A DNA stretch of 64,000 nucleotides, taken from Glandiceps talaboti (Eukaryota > Hemichordata > Enteropneusta > Spengelidae). Positions 49,010-62,570 of the stretch are shown in pieces. The stretch lies in assembly GCF_964340395.1 (NCBI RefSeq), contig NC_135562.1, positions 9,900,134 to 9,964,133 on the forward strand, given 5' to 3'. The notes beneath the pieces are model-generated. The model ran no database searches, was not told where the DNA came from, and worked only from the letters and a program-made list of their open reading frames with translations. Position 1 is the stretch's first letter; each line of letters begins with the position of its first letter. The position numbers were made by a program, and so were the translations under genes.

Positions 49010-49345
49010 CCTTGATGTGTGTATGTGGGTACACTGTCTGCAAAATACAGTGTACCCACTGTACCCACCCAAATTCTATACCACTCCCACAAATACTATC
49101 CACAAATAAAATTCTATACCACTCCCATAACACTGTCTACAATACTAAGACTATGTATGTGGGTACACTGTCTGCAAAATACAATTCTACATCACTCCCA
49201 TAATACTGTTTACAATACTAAGACTATACATGTATGTATGTGGGTACACTCTCTGCAAGACTATATGCATGTGGGTACACTCTCTGCAAAATACAATTCT
49301 ACATCACTCCCATAATACTGTCTACAATACTAAGACTACAGGGAT
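49010..49345. repeat. Tandem repeat, unit about 110 bp (tgtgggtacactgtctgca)
   Basis: Three to four copies of gtatgtgggtacactgtctg, caaaatacaattctac, atcactcccataatactgt and ctacaatactaagacta. Short internal copies of the first block lie at 49240-49290. Confidence 0.92.
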
Positions 49346-49989
49346 GGAGTTATCATGGACAACAATCTACAACAATGGAACATTACACAGCAGATATGAA
49401 CTACTGAAGTTTGGGAATAGGGGTTAGAATAGCGTTTAAGACACGATAAGTTGTGTCATCTATCTGAGAAAAAAAGCCTCATAAGGACTAAATGACATAA
49501 CAGTTTTTTTAATGGGGTTTTATATAATGGTTACTTTTCATTTCAGATTCAAATACCTCACTCCCAGGGGGATACACCCATAGAAAGGTGTATCGGTATG
49601 TGCCACCCAAACAGGTCACTTTTTGATGAAGGAATCCCTAAACATGGGTTGACTTTCATCTGAAAATTCCCAATCATGAGTCAATAACAAAGGAAATGTC
49701 CCTATGCTTGAGAAAGATCTTCACAGCAACAGAATAAAGGTAAATGACTGGAAGATTTTCCCTAAGATTTTTTCTCTCACAACAATCCGTGATATGCATG
49801 ATGAGATGCAACACAGGGGGTGCCATACTTCGTTTTTGTAGTCCTAACTATGGGTCTGTTTGTGACTGGAAATTACTAACAATGGGTCTATTTTGGATTG
49901 TACATGGGGAGATGTTTTCAACTTGGGCCACACACAACCTGCATGAAAATATTAAGAGTAACCCCCCTGGACCCCACTCTCTCTCTCAG

Positions 49990-50185
49990 GATTATGGTCC
50001 AACCATGATTATGGTTAAATAGTCCTGCAAGATTAACCATGGTTGGGACTAGGCTGGGTCAATTTATCCCATAATTTGAATCATGGTTAACAATTGCCAA
50101 CCACAACTCAGCCATGGTTAACTATGGTTTAATAGACCTGAAAGGCTGTGACCATGGTTGACCATGGTTGACCATGTTTTGCCAT
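49990..50185. repeat. Near-palindromic ccatggtt cluster
   Basis: Some ten copies of accatggtt or aaccatgg in varying orientation (for instance gaccatggttgaccatggtt). Single-stranded forms could fold into many alternative hairpins. Confidence 0.75.
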
Positions 50186-50844
50186 ACCTGGGAAATGCCA
50201 TCATGGTCTGATGGATATGAACAAATCATGTCACATGCCAACTATGGGCTTTAAACATGATGGATCATACTTTGACCTTTTACATGTACCCCGTACCCTA
50301 TCACATACACAACATTGGCAAATGCAATTTAGGATGAAAATTGTGTTCTTCAGTGTTACAATCGTGTGAATATCCCACAGTGTCAGACATGTCAAAATGG
50401 TCTTACAATATCAGGCCTCTCTTTCAAACCACTGAAGGCACAGGACAATAAGACCCCCTAGGGCTATCGTAAGACCCCCTAGGACTAATGTAAAAACCCT
50501 AGAACTATCCTAAGACTTGGAGTACCTTGGAACGATGATCATGCTAGTGATGCAGTGTAGTAGAATACTTGTAGCAGTATAAATGTTAGTCACGTACATA
50601 CACAACTTAGGCGTTGTTACACTTGATAGGCCATTCATTTTACCGAATGTCTACCCATAGAATAAACACTAACAGAATCCATTTAGTGAAAGCTGCTATT
50701 GTTATGTGGTGGAGAAAACTATTACTTCGATTCTCGTCTGACATTCAGGTTTTCTTCTTCCTGACACCATAATTTATTGTGTTCGGTGACCGTATAAAAG
50801 CTTAAAAACCCTCAGACTTACACAGTGTTTTAATAACAATTCAT

Positions 50845-51010
50845 CAACTTAAAGGCCCAGGTCAGATACTGATTAAAATGTACGTATAAAAACAGTTGTT
50901 CGGTAAACTTTATACAAAAACGTTGCCCCATAACAAGAAAAAAATCCCATGTAATTCTCATGGCTCCATTAATAAGATAACAGAAATGCAAAAACTTGGC
51001 ATTAAAACCC
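50845..51010 (+). repeat. Dispersed element family E, copy
   Basis: ttaaaggcccaggtcagata, acagttgttcggtaaacttt and atggctccattaataagata match the copies at 52.2, 52.4 and 60.4 kb in order, with moderate divergence. Confidence 0.55.
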
Positions 51011-52214
51011 CCACCTATGAAGAAGGTACAAAATCTATGCACATACGTATTACAAGACCTATCCTTCTTTGTGAAGAGTTACCACGGTTACTAAAACGTT
51101 AGAAAAAAAACAGTGCCTCAATCTCACAATCCGTCAAGTGTCATTAGTCGTCAGGTATGTGAAAGTCAGCTCTATGTAACACAGGTTGCCAGTTTAAATC
51201 AATGTGTAGCCAAAGGGAAAGGTGATCAACAACTTGTAGAGAACAAAACCCTGGATTTATAATCAATGTCTGGGCAAGTTAAAACTTACAGTGCATGTCA
51301 TTTGTCTTCATCAAATTGTGCTCACTTTCTTGTGGTGCCTGTAAAACCGTAGTTGGCAAAGCTGTTATCACAAAGTATAATGACAACTCTGTGCAACCTG
51401 CAGTGAATCATGGTCCATTCTCAGTGCAAATTCGTGATATGTGCTAGATTTTGTTTCATCATTTCTGGTTTGTGCATACTTCAAGTCCTGCAACTGCATT
51501 ACAATTATGGTGCACTTTCCCTGGTTCTAAAAATTTCAACTATTAAAACTTCACATCAAATCAACAATTGGTTCTTGTGCCACGACCAGGGGTTCTATTT
51601 GCTTACAAGTTACAAGTAATGTTTCACCTGTTTACGATCTTGTCAAACTGTTCATTTGCTGGCTTTACTAGGCAACGTAGCAATGGTATTTAATTAAGGA
51701 TAAACTAAATATTAGTTTTTTAAGTTTCAATAAAAATCGTATAAATTGTTACAATTTTGGACGTAGAGTCACAATATCATACTTCATTTTGCTGTACAAC
51801 CATCACATACCAAAACAAACCTTGCACTTTCAGCCAACAGTGAACAGCTGTTAGCATAGTCCAGTCTACCACAGAGCTGACAGTCATGAACTACAAACCA
51901 TATCAATCATTATTAATGGTTACACTGTTACTATTAACACCCCAGTACACAATCTGTGTTTATACTTGCTATCTGTATAATAGACCATAATGTGACATTA
52001 CTCAATGGGGGTTTATTAGTTTATAGAACATTATGGTTTCACTGTGTAACTAATTAGTTGCAGTCAAGGATAAAATATTAACTTCCACACCACTTCCTGA
52101 TGGATGCTACTGATACATCCTGCCAGTATAGACCAGTCATTGTCGGTCCTAGCATTTCTGAAGCAGAGAACAGACCACATTGTTGTAGAAAACAGACCAT
52201 GGTTGTCCTGACTA

Positions 52215-52620
52215 GACTAAATAAAACGTGAAAGGCTCACATCAGATTACGATTATATGTGAATTTGGGTGTGAAAACCAGTTGTCTGGCAGAGCTTATA
52301 AATAAAAAAGTTGGCAGAACAAATGAATGATCTTGTGAAATCAGTATGGCTTCATTGATTATATAATATTAATGAATGAACATGGGATTCAGACTTTGGG
52401 GTTTAAAAGAACCAGTTCAGATTTGGATTAGTGTCAAAATCTGATTAGTGTCAAAATTAGATTTGTGTCAAAAAGTTGTCTAACAAAGATTTCAAAAAGA
52501 TTGGTTTCAAATTCTCAAGTATTACACCAACGAAACCATAAACTTCACTCTAATATATTTAATGCAAAAACATGAGATTCAAACATTTGGTTTTTAAAGG
52601 CCAGGGATTCAATCCCAGGT
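52215..52620 (+). repeat. Dispersed element family E, two adjacent copies
   Basis: The first copy (cagttgtctggcagagctta, ggcttcattgattatataat, catgggattcagactttggg, gtttaaaag) is followed by a second (aaagttgtctaacaaag, aaaacatgagattcaaacat, tttaaaggccagggattcaa). Confidence 0.6.
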
Positions 52621-54045
52621 TCTCAAATTAGTAAGTTGTATAAGTGGAGTGCTGAGGATTACTTGGGATTATTTGTTTGTTCTGGACCAACTTTTGCAAC
52701 TGTTTTTCACATCCAAAAATCCAAAATGGATTTTTACGTCTACCACTGCCAGCTCTACATTCCAATGAATCTTTTAACTGTTCCACGAGTCAGTAACTTT
52801 GAAAGTACAAACCTTTTGAACACATGATGTTGAATGAAAATGTACACAATTTACAACCTCCTTAAAACTGTTGAACAACTTTACAAAGAGACTTTTTGAA
52901 CTGTACAATAGTTTTTATGAACCACATACCAAAGATGATAGTCAAAGAAGAGATACAATGTTCAATAGAAGCAAATTACTGAGCCATCCTTACACTCTGA
53001 GTATTGTTTTGGTGTCTTTATGTTGTTACTTTGGGGAGGAAAGCTAATATTTCAGTCACTTTTGGTGACTATAGCGTACCTATGTACTTTTGAAGTGTGG
53101 CATATCTTGGTGAACCACACTTCTTGTTTATTATACCTGCATAAGTCGCGTGCCAATAACGCAGTCGTAAAAAAAACACATTTTAAAGTGAAGAATACTT
53201 TGCTTGTATCTGAGCATACTTGTCAAATGCATGTGTAGACTCCAGTGCTAAATAAAAACCTAAACAACTTGGCATTCTATAAGTTTTACGTTTTAACCCT
53301 ACATTTTTCCATTTAGAGAATAAACAACATTTTTGTATTTGCAATATCATATCCATGTATACTTGTTATGGACAACAGGTAACCATGCCAACAACTTAAC
53401 TTAAATCCAAGTTTTGTTTTTCAGTAACTTATAGGATTGTATTCAATGTATAATGTATTTGTCAAATATGGACGACTGTGCAACATAAACTTCCAACGAA
53501 CTGCATGTAAAACGACAAACTTAACAAACAGGAATATATCTCAACCAAGCAATTTACACAGAAATGTACATTGTATGTATAAAGAAAAGTAACATTTGCT
53601 GTATCACATTCAGTCAAACTTGTCAGAAATGGACAGTACTGTAACCAACCAAAGTACACAGAATTGCATGTAAAAGTGAAAAGTAAACGACATCTTTGCA
53701 TGATTTGTTGTATCATATCCAGACAATGTGACATGGCTTAATTGATATGGACTACTCCTTTTCTCCAACCATAGACAGTGGAGGGAGACACTGTCTATGC
53801 TCCAACCAACTCACCAACCTTGCAAAAGGATGCATTTGTTTGTCCTCGCTTGCATTCTAATTAGTTTTCTGTTATCAAACAGTGAATGAATAGAAGTTTA
53901 TGTCACCAAGTTTGTTCAAGAATTACATAACCTAAGCCCCTCTATTCTTTACATGTTACACTACTGAAATTGAAAAGTGACAATATGTATTGTACTCAGA
54001 CTTGTTCATGGTTAATTCATATGCTTGCGAACAACATGGGCAAGA

Positions 54046-54300
54046 AAAATACTGGGTGTCGGTGGCCAAGTGGTTAAACCACTTCTCTCTTACCACTGTG
54101 ATCAGGGTTCGAAAATATTCAGGGTTTGATTAAATTTACCACACTGTAAGTAAGAAAAGTGTTGTTAAGTTTAACTCAACATAGGTTTTCACGGTATTCC
54201 GGTTTCTTCCTGCACTAACACTGAACAACATGCACTGAACCAAAGGAGCCTATACATGGGACTAGCTCCAGTTGGTTATCTAAATAAATAAATAAAATAA
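54046..54300 (+). mobile_element. tRNA-derived SINE with A-rich tail
   Basis: It begins gtgtcggtggccaagtggtt (tRNA A-box) and has gatcagggttcgaaaat (B-box) about 45 bp on, as in a tRNA-Leu or Ser-like head. The body includes ggtattccggtttcttcctg, a phrase found in several invertebrate SINEs, and the end is taaataaataaataaaataa. It is intact enough to count as a relatively young copy. Confidence 0.85.
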
Positions 54301-54711
54301 AATGTACTCAAACTACTTCAAAAATTTACCTTCTACAAAAAATGGGACCAATTTTTACACAAATGCTTCCCTTTCTAAACAATATTTCATACATATGGTT
54401 GTGAATGACATGAGCAAGGAAAATGTACTTAAAACTACTTCAAAATCTTCAAAAATTTCTCTCCTACAAAAAAGCGAACCAAATCTTGACAACGGCACTT
54501 TTTGATATTCAAGTCATGAATTCAATCTTTGACAGTGAACAGATGAATAAACACAATCCAATAGTTTAAACAGATGTTTGCATTTTTCCCTATTACAAAG
54601 GTTAACTTAAAATATCCTGGGAAAAAGATCTGGTTTCTACACTCATAATGGTACATTTCTAGATCTGTGTACTCTGTACAACTGCCAACATCAGACCGAA
54701 GACAAACATAA

Positions 54712-54969
54712 CCTGGATTGGATTCATTAATTACACTTGGCATAGCAGGTTGGAACAGCAGACACTTGTATTACACACCATGGTTTGATAAGAACAGTTT
54801 TATGGCCTCTTTCTTTGTACATGAAATACTAGGGGAACTGGAAATTTGTTTTTGAACATGAACTATTATGTAAAGAGGCCATCAAACTGTTCTTATCAAA
54901 CCATGGTGTGTAAATACAAGTCTCTGCTGTGCCAACATGCTGAGCCAAGTATTATTAATCCAATTCAGT
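54712..54969. mobile_element. Fold-back element with 100-bp arms
   Basis: Left arm 54712-54812 (tggattggattcattaatta, acacaccatggtttgataag, aacagttttatggcctcttt) is the reverse complement of 54872-54969, leaving a loop of about 60 bp. The inner 38 bp pair almost perfectly. No target duplication was confirmed. Best read as a palindromic MITE; transcribed, it would form a long hairpin RNA. Confidence 0.88.
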
Positions 54970-55159
54970 TGTTTACTTTCCCTGTTTGTAACAGGTTCTG
55001 CTCATCCATGGTTTGATGTCTGCAATTGTACATGTCTGTACTTCGTAGACATGTCCTGGTGTTAACCTCAATTGGCCCTGATATTTCCTTGAGAGTTTGA
55101 TTCCCTGGGTTCATACCGTGTGTGGCCAATAGTTTAGCTTAAGCTCTCAAAACAGTCCC

Positions 55160-55645
55160 AGATTTTTTAATATGATGTTAGGACCTTGGTAGAGAGATAG
55201 AGAGGAAAAAATCTGGTAAATTTTTCTATGCATGGGGCAATACATTTGACACTCGTAAATTTTCAATGTGTTGTCTTAACTAAAACTACATTTTACAACT
55301 TGGGTACCGAGAAGAAAATATCTCCAAACTTTTATAAAGTTTTCCAGATATGGGGTAATGCGTTTGACAATCCCATAGTTTTTCACTACATTCAACAACT
55401 TGGGTACAGATAGCACAGGAAATCTGGTAAACATTTTTGGCAGCTTTCTAGACATGGGGCAACACGTTTGACGCTCCCAAGGTTTTTCACTACATTTAAA
55501 AACTTGGGTACAGAGTGAAAGGGAAATCTGGGTACAGAGTGAAAGGGAAATCTGGTAAACCTTTAGACAGTTTTCTAGACACTGAGTAATTAATATGTTT
55601 GACATTCCTCCAGTTTTTCAATACGGAGAGGGAAATCTGGTAAAA
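55160..55645. repeat. Tandem repeat, unit about 105-115 bp
   Basis: Four copies of gaaatctggtaaa, ttttctagacatggggcaa, acgtttgacactccca, gtttttcactacatt and caacttgggtaca-ga. A 22-bp internal duplication (ctgggtacagagtgaaaggg) lies at 55505-55548. Confidence 0.9.
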
Positions 55646-55704
55646 TTCTCATCATAAAATATTGTATCATAATGCCAAGATATCCAAATAATAACACTGC
55701 TGGT

Positions 55705-55845
55705 TTTTTACCACTTTACGCTTTCTTAAAGCACTTTACAAGTATTATCCCTGTCACAGATCTATATCGGCACAACAGCCTTTATACTTCAAATTTAGCC
55801 ACTCAGAAACAAACGGTAGCGATGAGGCTCGAACCTGCAACCTGC
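55705..55845 (-). mobile_element. SINE fragment on the minus strand
   Basis: In reverse complement it has a B-box-like ggttcgagcctcatc near 55825-55839, then gtttctgagtggctaaat, and ends cttgtaaagtgctttaag, the L2/CR1-like tail. Related to the copy at 15.1-15.5 kb. Confidence 0.7.
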
Positions 55846-58800
55846 AGATAGTCATCAACATTATGTCAGTAATTGTTTTCTGTAAATGACAAAAGCTGCA
55901 TCATCAAGAATGACTGCCTACCCATCCCACCTTCCGTAACCCTCTCATTAACTATCCTTAATTCTTTTAATCTTTGACAGTTGAAAAGATGAATGTAGTC
56001 TCTAGTCCTTTTGTGAATAAATTCTATCAAGGACACAAAACATTTCTTTTATTTCAATTAATCGTAAAAATTCCACACATTACATTTTGTCATAGCATCT
56101 TATCGTATGCAGAATATGCAAGAGGAAAACCAGAAAACAGTAAAACTTTCTTGAAACCTTTGAACATGGTGGGTAGACTTTTACTATTTTTTTCAAACTC
56201 TGGGAACTAGAGATGTGCACCAGCATGTTAGCGTCCGGGTGTGGCACTGGGGAGTGTTTGAAGGCTTTTCACAGTTAAATAAGTGTCAACGTGTTGGAAT
56301 CTATAAAGATGTGATCAATGGAACTCAATAGGAATAACTTCAGCTTCAAAACTAATTATACTTCGTCGACCAATATGCAAGTCGTGTTTATTATAGGTTT
56401 ACACAATAGAGTATGCAGGTCACCAGTTCTTCCATTGTTGTCAAGTGGGGTGAATGAACTGTGACCACTGCTGGGGTTTTAAAAATGGCCGCTTTTATCA
56501 TTTACCTGTCAATAGTTCAAAACAACCAAATGTAGGGAAATCGCCAGAATTACGCATTTTTCTTCTTTTTAAAACTTTCATTTTGGTAAAAAATTGATAA
56601 AAACAGCTATTTACACCTCTGTAGCCCTAAATTGTGTACAAATTCCAGAAAAATTTGGAAAATGTAAAAAAACGCCACATACATGTCACTATCAGTTGTG
56701 CCCAAACAACAAAACATGCAACATTACAAATGGTGACAGGGTCAACTGAAGTACAATGACAAGAATTTGACAATTTTTTTGCCATCATTATTGAATTATA
56801 CGGAATCAAACTATCAGACGTCAGCTTTCAACCACAGCATATGTATCTGTTCCTTTCTATGCAGATAAGAGCTTACAAAAACAGAGAACCCTCAAACAGA
56901 TTCTTTTCAAAAAGAACGTCTTCATCTACGGTCTAACGCACAAAGACATTTGAACAACATACCAAGGGTAAAAAATGTGACATTTTTTGAAGTAGTCTGG
57001 GTCAAATAGCAGGTAATGTACAATGGAGGTGAGGAGCATTTTGTCTCTTTATGATGACACAAATGAATGGTTCAGTTAAGACTAAAAATTTAAACCTATT
57101 CATCTGAGCTCTACCTAGTCCAATCAATCTCATCAAAATCCGATGTAGTGTACATGTCACAATTTCTTTTTGGCTGTTACGTTTACTGTCATTTGTTCTT
57201 TTGTGAGCACCCATTACATACATCTCATTCTGACACAATATCATAGGTTTGCCTGAGCTACACGAGACCGCTGAGTGAATTTACTCAACAAATGAGAATG
57301 TGTAATACAGTGAAAGATATGGGTACAGTACTTCAGAGCACTCTGTTTGAAAAGAACTTGAGCACAGAGTGCACACAACGATGTTCTCATTATTGTTTGG
57401 TGGTTTGCTTTCTTTCAGTTTTGAATGTTGAGTGTTATATTGTAAGACACATTCTGATAGGCTACTCATAAGTACAAGACTGGGTCCGATTACGATATCC
57501 CCACCGTGTGCAGAGACAGGAAATAGAGCTACACCATGGCAAATTTTGGAAATGCCTATTGACAACAAACTTTAGGTCTCATGACATAAAATCCACCACA
57601 GCCTCACCTCTAAATTATTTGGTATGATAATCTTGAAAAACAACATATTTTTAATGATTCTGGCATTTTTACTAGAGAGGGTAAAAGTTTAACTGACAAA
57701 TGATTTATATTTATAGAAGTTTTCAAAAATTACCCTCGGCAACTGAAGGTTCCAACATGTATTGTCCAAAACTCCTACGTGTCTGGCATTATAATTTATA
57801 CAATATCCTTCTGGCTTTTTAACCACAAAATTTCACGCTGACCAAATTTCATCAACCATCATTTGTTGCTATTGCGTGACGAAACACAACTTTTTTAGCT
57901 CATCAAAAGCTAATATTTTATAAAATTTAAGACTCAGAAGTAGAAACATGTACACATTAAGAATGGACAGGACATTATGAATATGTAAATAATATGCAAA
58001 TGATATGCAAATGGTTATGTGAACTCTTTTTGGGACAAGTGCACTGAGGATGTGACCAACAGACAGTTTTAGTATGCATACATGTATGTGTATTAACGTT
58101 GGTTTCAATGTCTTTACTGCCTTGGATGGTAATACGTGCAAAATATCCCTATGTCCATTTTTATGAGTCATTTGGAACGTGCTGTGCTATTCAACTGAAA
58201 TTCCAAATTTTGATAGTTGAATGTCTAGGAAACTTTCACAATGGCCGTGACTGTTTATGCATATCTCATCACTCTCTCATAGGTTACCAATGCCTCTGTC
58301 TTAGTAATGACTTTGATTCACACAAACTAAGATATCAAACTTTTTTCCTATCACCTGTGAAAGTTTAGACATAAAACACATTTACTATAGTATAAAGCTG
58401 TTAAATGGAGCAAATCAGATCTTCAGTACTGAAAACCAGTTCAGGCTACTTCAGGACACTAAAGTACACGCTACATGTGTCATGCGTCCTTTTAAACCCT
58501 AAACCCTGGCGAAGGCTGTGTCTTAAAGGCCAGGTCATGTAGTACCTATGACAATGGTAAAGCAGTGTCCCTATATAAATCACACACTGCACTGTATTGT
58601 CTGTGTAACGAGTCTATCACTGATGCTACATGTGATGTAGATAGAGTTCATTTCACTTCATAACCTCTTTTCTGATGGCAACATAAAACTCAATAAATTT
58701 TTTCAGGACCACACCACAATAACACTAAATCACAGCACACAATGATATAATGTTCTATGTTAAATGAGAGAGAAGTCATCCATATATGAATTAAGGCCTA

Positions 58801-60033
58801 TCTATCTATCTATTGATGCAACCAAGTGGAACAACAGACTCCAGGCCGGAACCTATTAAACATCCATACCTGGATTGTCAGCCAGTTGGTGTCAATTTAC
58901 AAAAGCAAGCACTATGATGCACAATACACCTACTGCGTTGCAGACTACAACTTAAGAAAACCATGCAAACAATAAGTGTATTATAGTGAAGCATCCACGC
59001 ATTCACCTTTGAACAGAGCACATCACGAGGAATGTCTAACTCCAAATGCATTTCATCTTAAACCTGATAGATTGAGTTCGTCTTTTTAATGGTATATTAC
59101 CAATATGACAATAGGTTGTAACCTTGGCATTTTTTTGGTAACAATACGTCCAGTGTCAAAAACTGTATAGAGAGAAGTAGGCAGACTCGTAACAAACATT
59201 CCAAACTTCATGTGATTCCTATACTGAAGGTACTGGTAATAGAAGTTCTTGTGACAACATGATAGTGGGAATCTGCAAAATTTTAAAACTTTCATACACA
59301 TACAACTAAAGCAAAAAGACATGATGTATAATTTTATTCATATGTTATCCCTTTCTTTACAAGAAAATTAAGTTTCTATACATAAATGAAGTTTGCAAAG
59401 ACTCAATATCAATCCCACATATAACTATTCATAGTGTCAAAAGGATACAAGGGGTGAATGAATAATTCTCCAGATACAAGTACAAACTGGACTTATACAC
59501 GATTGTACACTTTACCAGTGTCTGGATGTTTTAAAAGTAGAAAACAATACATGACAATGGTAGGCAAATCTAATTGTCTGGATGCTTACAATACATGACA
59601 ATAAGTCAAATGTAATTGTTATGTATCAAGTGTAAACTACATGTAGATACATCATACAACAACTACTATTATTGTCTGTCTTTGTCTTTGCAGTTCATCT
59701 ATACATTTTATTCATTATTACTTTTATTACATGCAATTCTGGAAAAGTTTTTCCCATACTCGGATTGGATAGGAAGGGAACATCAGCTCCAGTTACTAGT
59801 TAGCAATTCCAAGGTCCTGCAATGTGTTTGTGCCAAGTATGGTTAAATTCAAAATTTCACATTTGCTGAGAAATTCAGTGTTTTAAATACTAGACATACC
59901 ACCATAGAGTTACATCAGTGGATCAATATGCTGAATGGTTTTTACTTCTATTCATATATTACAAGAGTGTCCAAGTATCACTTCTCAGGGAAAAAGTGAG
60001 AAACATTCCTAACTTCTTAAAAGCCCACTTCAG
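55846..60033. other. Intron, no gene supported
   Basis: AT-rich unique sequence with scattered short ORFs on both strands, none with convincing splice sites or family resemblance. Confidence 0.5.
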
Positions 60034-60440
60034 ATTAGAGTTACTCTAGAGTTCTAAACTGGTACAGTATTACGCATTAAAAACTTCATTACTAATATCA
60101 GTCTAGTCAAGATGGTTACGAAAGGTGTTAAATTGTGGTGCTCCCCTGTAGTGAACGAAGCGCAAATGGCGCATGTCAGTAATAATCCATAACAAACTGA
60201 CAGGCTGTCGTCATCGCTCATTAATATTCATTTGATACAGAAATGCTATTGACCGTTCTAACATTTCTAGGACTGCACTGATATACAAATGTCCAACCAG
60301 GACTTCATCGTGTTTATATGAACATGGTTGGGGGAGCACAGATATATGTGTTCAAACAACTGTCTTGACTAGACTGGTATTTAGTAATGAAGTTTTTAAT
60401 ATGTAATACTGTATCAGTTTGGAACTCTAGACTAGATTAG
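60034..60440. mobile_element. Fold-back element with 80-115 bp arms
   Basis: The left arm (actctagagttctaaactgg, tacagtattacgcattaaaa, acttcattactaatatcagt, ctagtcaaga) is matched in reverse complement at 60360-60440 with about ten differences. Weaker pairing continues inward to gtgctcccc at about 60150 and ggggagcac at about 60330. The right end runs into (gatta)n and then a family E copy. Confidence 0.88.
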
Positions 60441-60600
60441 ATTAGATTAGATTAGAATCTAGGTGTAAAAAAGGGTTGTTTGGCAGAGCTATAGAAAAAG
60501 TTTGGTCAGAACAAAAGAATTGTTTCAGGTAATAATCATTTAGATATCATTAATGTAATGACCTGGGATTGAAATATGGACCTTTAAGTGATGAGGGCGG
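60441..60600 (+). repeat. Dispersed element family E, copy next to the fold-back
   Basis: gttgtttggcagagctatag, gtttggtcagaacaaaagaa and atgacctgggattgaaatat, then ggaccttta, in the same order as the 50.8 and 52.2 kb copies. A (gatta)n run at 60432-60455 separates it from the fold-back element. Confidence 0.6.
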
Positions 60601-61829
60601 GTTTTAAACTGCATTGGTATCTTGGGTCATGCCTAACCCACCTACACACCTAACAGTCTAACACACACCCTAATCAACAGGGCATATACAAGTATCAGAG
60701 ATCACACCTCCAGCTATATGTATAGATACGGTACGAAAAGTAAACTATTTATGGAATAAAGATAGTACCAGATAACAGTTAAATCCCTGTTCATTCACAC
60801 ACAATCTTACATCATATGATATATGTCAATTAGTTACAAGGCTGGGTTTCTAAAGTTCTCCCAAGTTATCCAGATTATCCAGTCAATATGAGAAAGGAAG
60901 GAACCAGATTATCAGGATAATGGAATATTGTGCAAACGCATGCCTCAGTAAGTTTAGTGGGTAGACATGACATGGCTACCGAAGCATATCTGGATTTGCC
61001 GACATTGAAATTCACCACTACAATACTGAACATTGTCATTGTATTTGCCTGTCTGTGCATGTACAAAGAACACGAATAGAATACTAATGTTTATACAGAC
61101 TCGGTGCAGTACAGTAGGTTTTTATCTTTAAGTTTATAAATCTGACTTTAAAACAGGTAAATGAAAAACTATCCCAAAATGTATGCATATAAATCAAACC
61201 GGAAGACACTGCGGAGCTTCTTTGATATGTTCCGATGCCATGCATGACCACAACTATGAACATTGCAAAGTCTATTCAGCACGCAGGCCAAGATACTAGT
61301 ACTAGTAGATACCTTCCTTTGCTTTAATCAAAATGGGAGTAACATACATTGTAACATACTGTTGCAGTTGAAAGGCTTTCCGCCTACACCAGTTTCAAAC
61401 AATGTGTGGACAGCACCTTTTTAGGATTCAATTAAAAGTGCAAGAACACCATAAATAAACTTGTTAGGTGGGTTGTGGTAAGGCCAACCCAAATGCAGAG
61501 TTTGGGCTTGGTAGTCAGATTTCGCCAAGTGAACTATTTCAGCTATAATTTTTAACTGATTTTCACATTGGTTCAACAGACTACCACCTTATAAATTTAG
61601 AAGTCTAGATAAAATGGTTAGAAAAATTAAAATTGTACTCTGAGCCTACTGCTAATTTAGAGCCATATAACCTATTTGTGCAGAAACAGCAACCATTATC
61701 ACAAATGCAAAACTTTGCTACTTTGTTAAAAATCAACCTCCAATGACCAAATGCATTGACATATACAAATCATCGTATATCCAGTCTAAGAAAATGTCTT
61801 ACTGCGAGTAATCAAATAGATTTAGGCTC

Positions 61830-61851
61830 TATACCCCCCCCCCCCCCCCCC
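61830..61851. repeat. Poly-C run
   Basis: About 19 consecutive C. Confidence 0.95.
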
Positions 61852-62570
61852 ATCACATGTAAGTCAAGGTCTGTAGGTAAGCTTGGAAGCTGCCTAAATG
61901 TATCAATGAAGATCACCCTAATTGAACTTTAACCTATAGTTTAATAGTTTTTTTTTTTTTTACCATATCAAAGTTTGAACACTTCATATTCAAATTCCTC
62001 AATAAAGTGTTTAAACCATGGCTACATTCAGGACACAAAGTTATACAATGTAACACTTTTTGTCACAATTAACAAAACAATGTATCTATTTGTAGCTTAA
62101 TCCTCACTACAGTGTAGACCACCTGATCAATGGAGGGAGATTTCGTACTAGTTTAAGTATCACTTGAGACAGGCTAGAACGACCTACCCACTTCACCGAA
62201 ATGCTTATTTTGCGATAACCTAGATAAAAGTACACTGTACCCAGCTGTTACTCTGGAAGTTACAAATTGACGAATTGAAAATTTATTGAACTCGACAGTA
62301 TCACTTCAAAAAGTACAAATGTCTGCACGTATTTATCTTTTTTTTAGTATGATATGCAAGATAACATGATAAAAGTGTCACTAAAAATATAAATGTTATT
62401 CACATGACTTATAACCTAATTAGATATGTAAGCTTGGTTTTTTCATTCAAAACATTTATTAGCAGAACCTATAGTTTAGATAACAACATATGATCTCAGC
62501 AGAATTACATGTTCTCAGCACTTAAGAAGCCATAATGTATTTTGGGCAGCATGTAAAAATTGGGGAAAGT

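Noticed and set aside
50650-50710. Minus-strand translation FTKWIL, resembling the FTKWVN tract of the missing plakin exon
   Set aside because: The residues before and after do not match (no QKK, no KHL) and no splice sites fit.
54046-54120. Possible tRNA gene
   Set aside because: A and B boxes are present but the cloverleaf is incomplete and a SINE body and tail follow.
62170-62215. Minus-strand KISISVKWVG, also considered for the missing exon
   Set aside because: Alignment needs an insertion in an invariant region and lacks HL-K before a donor.
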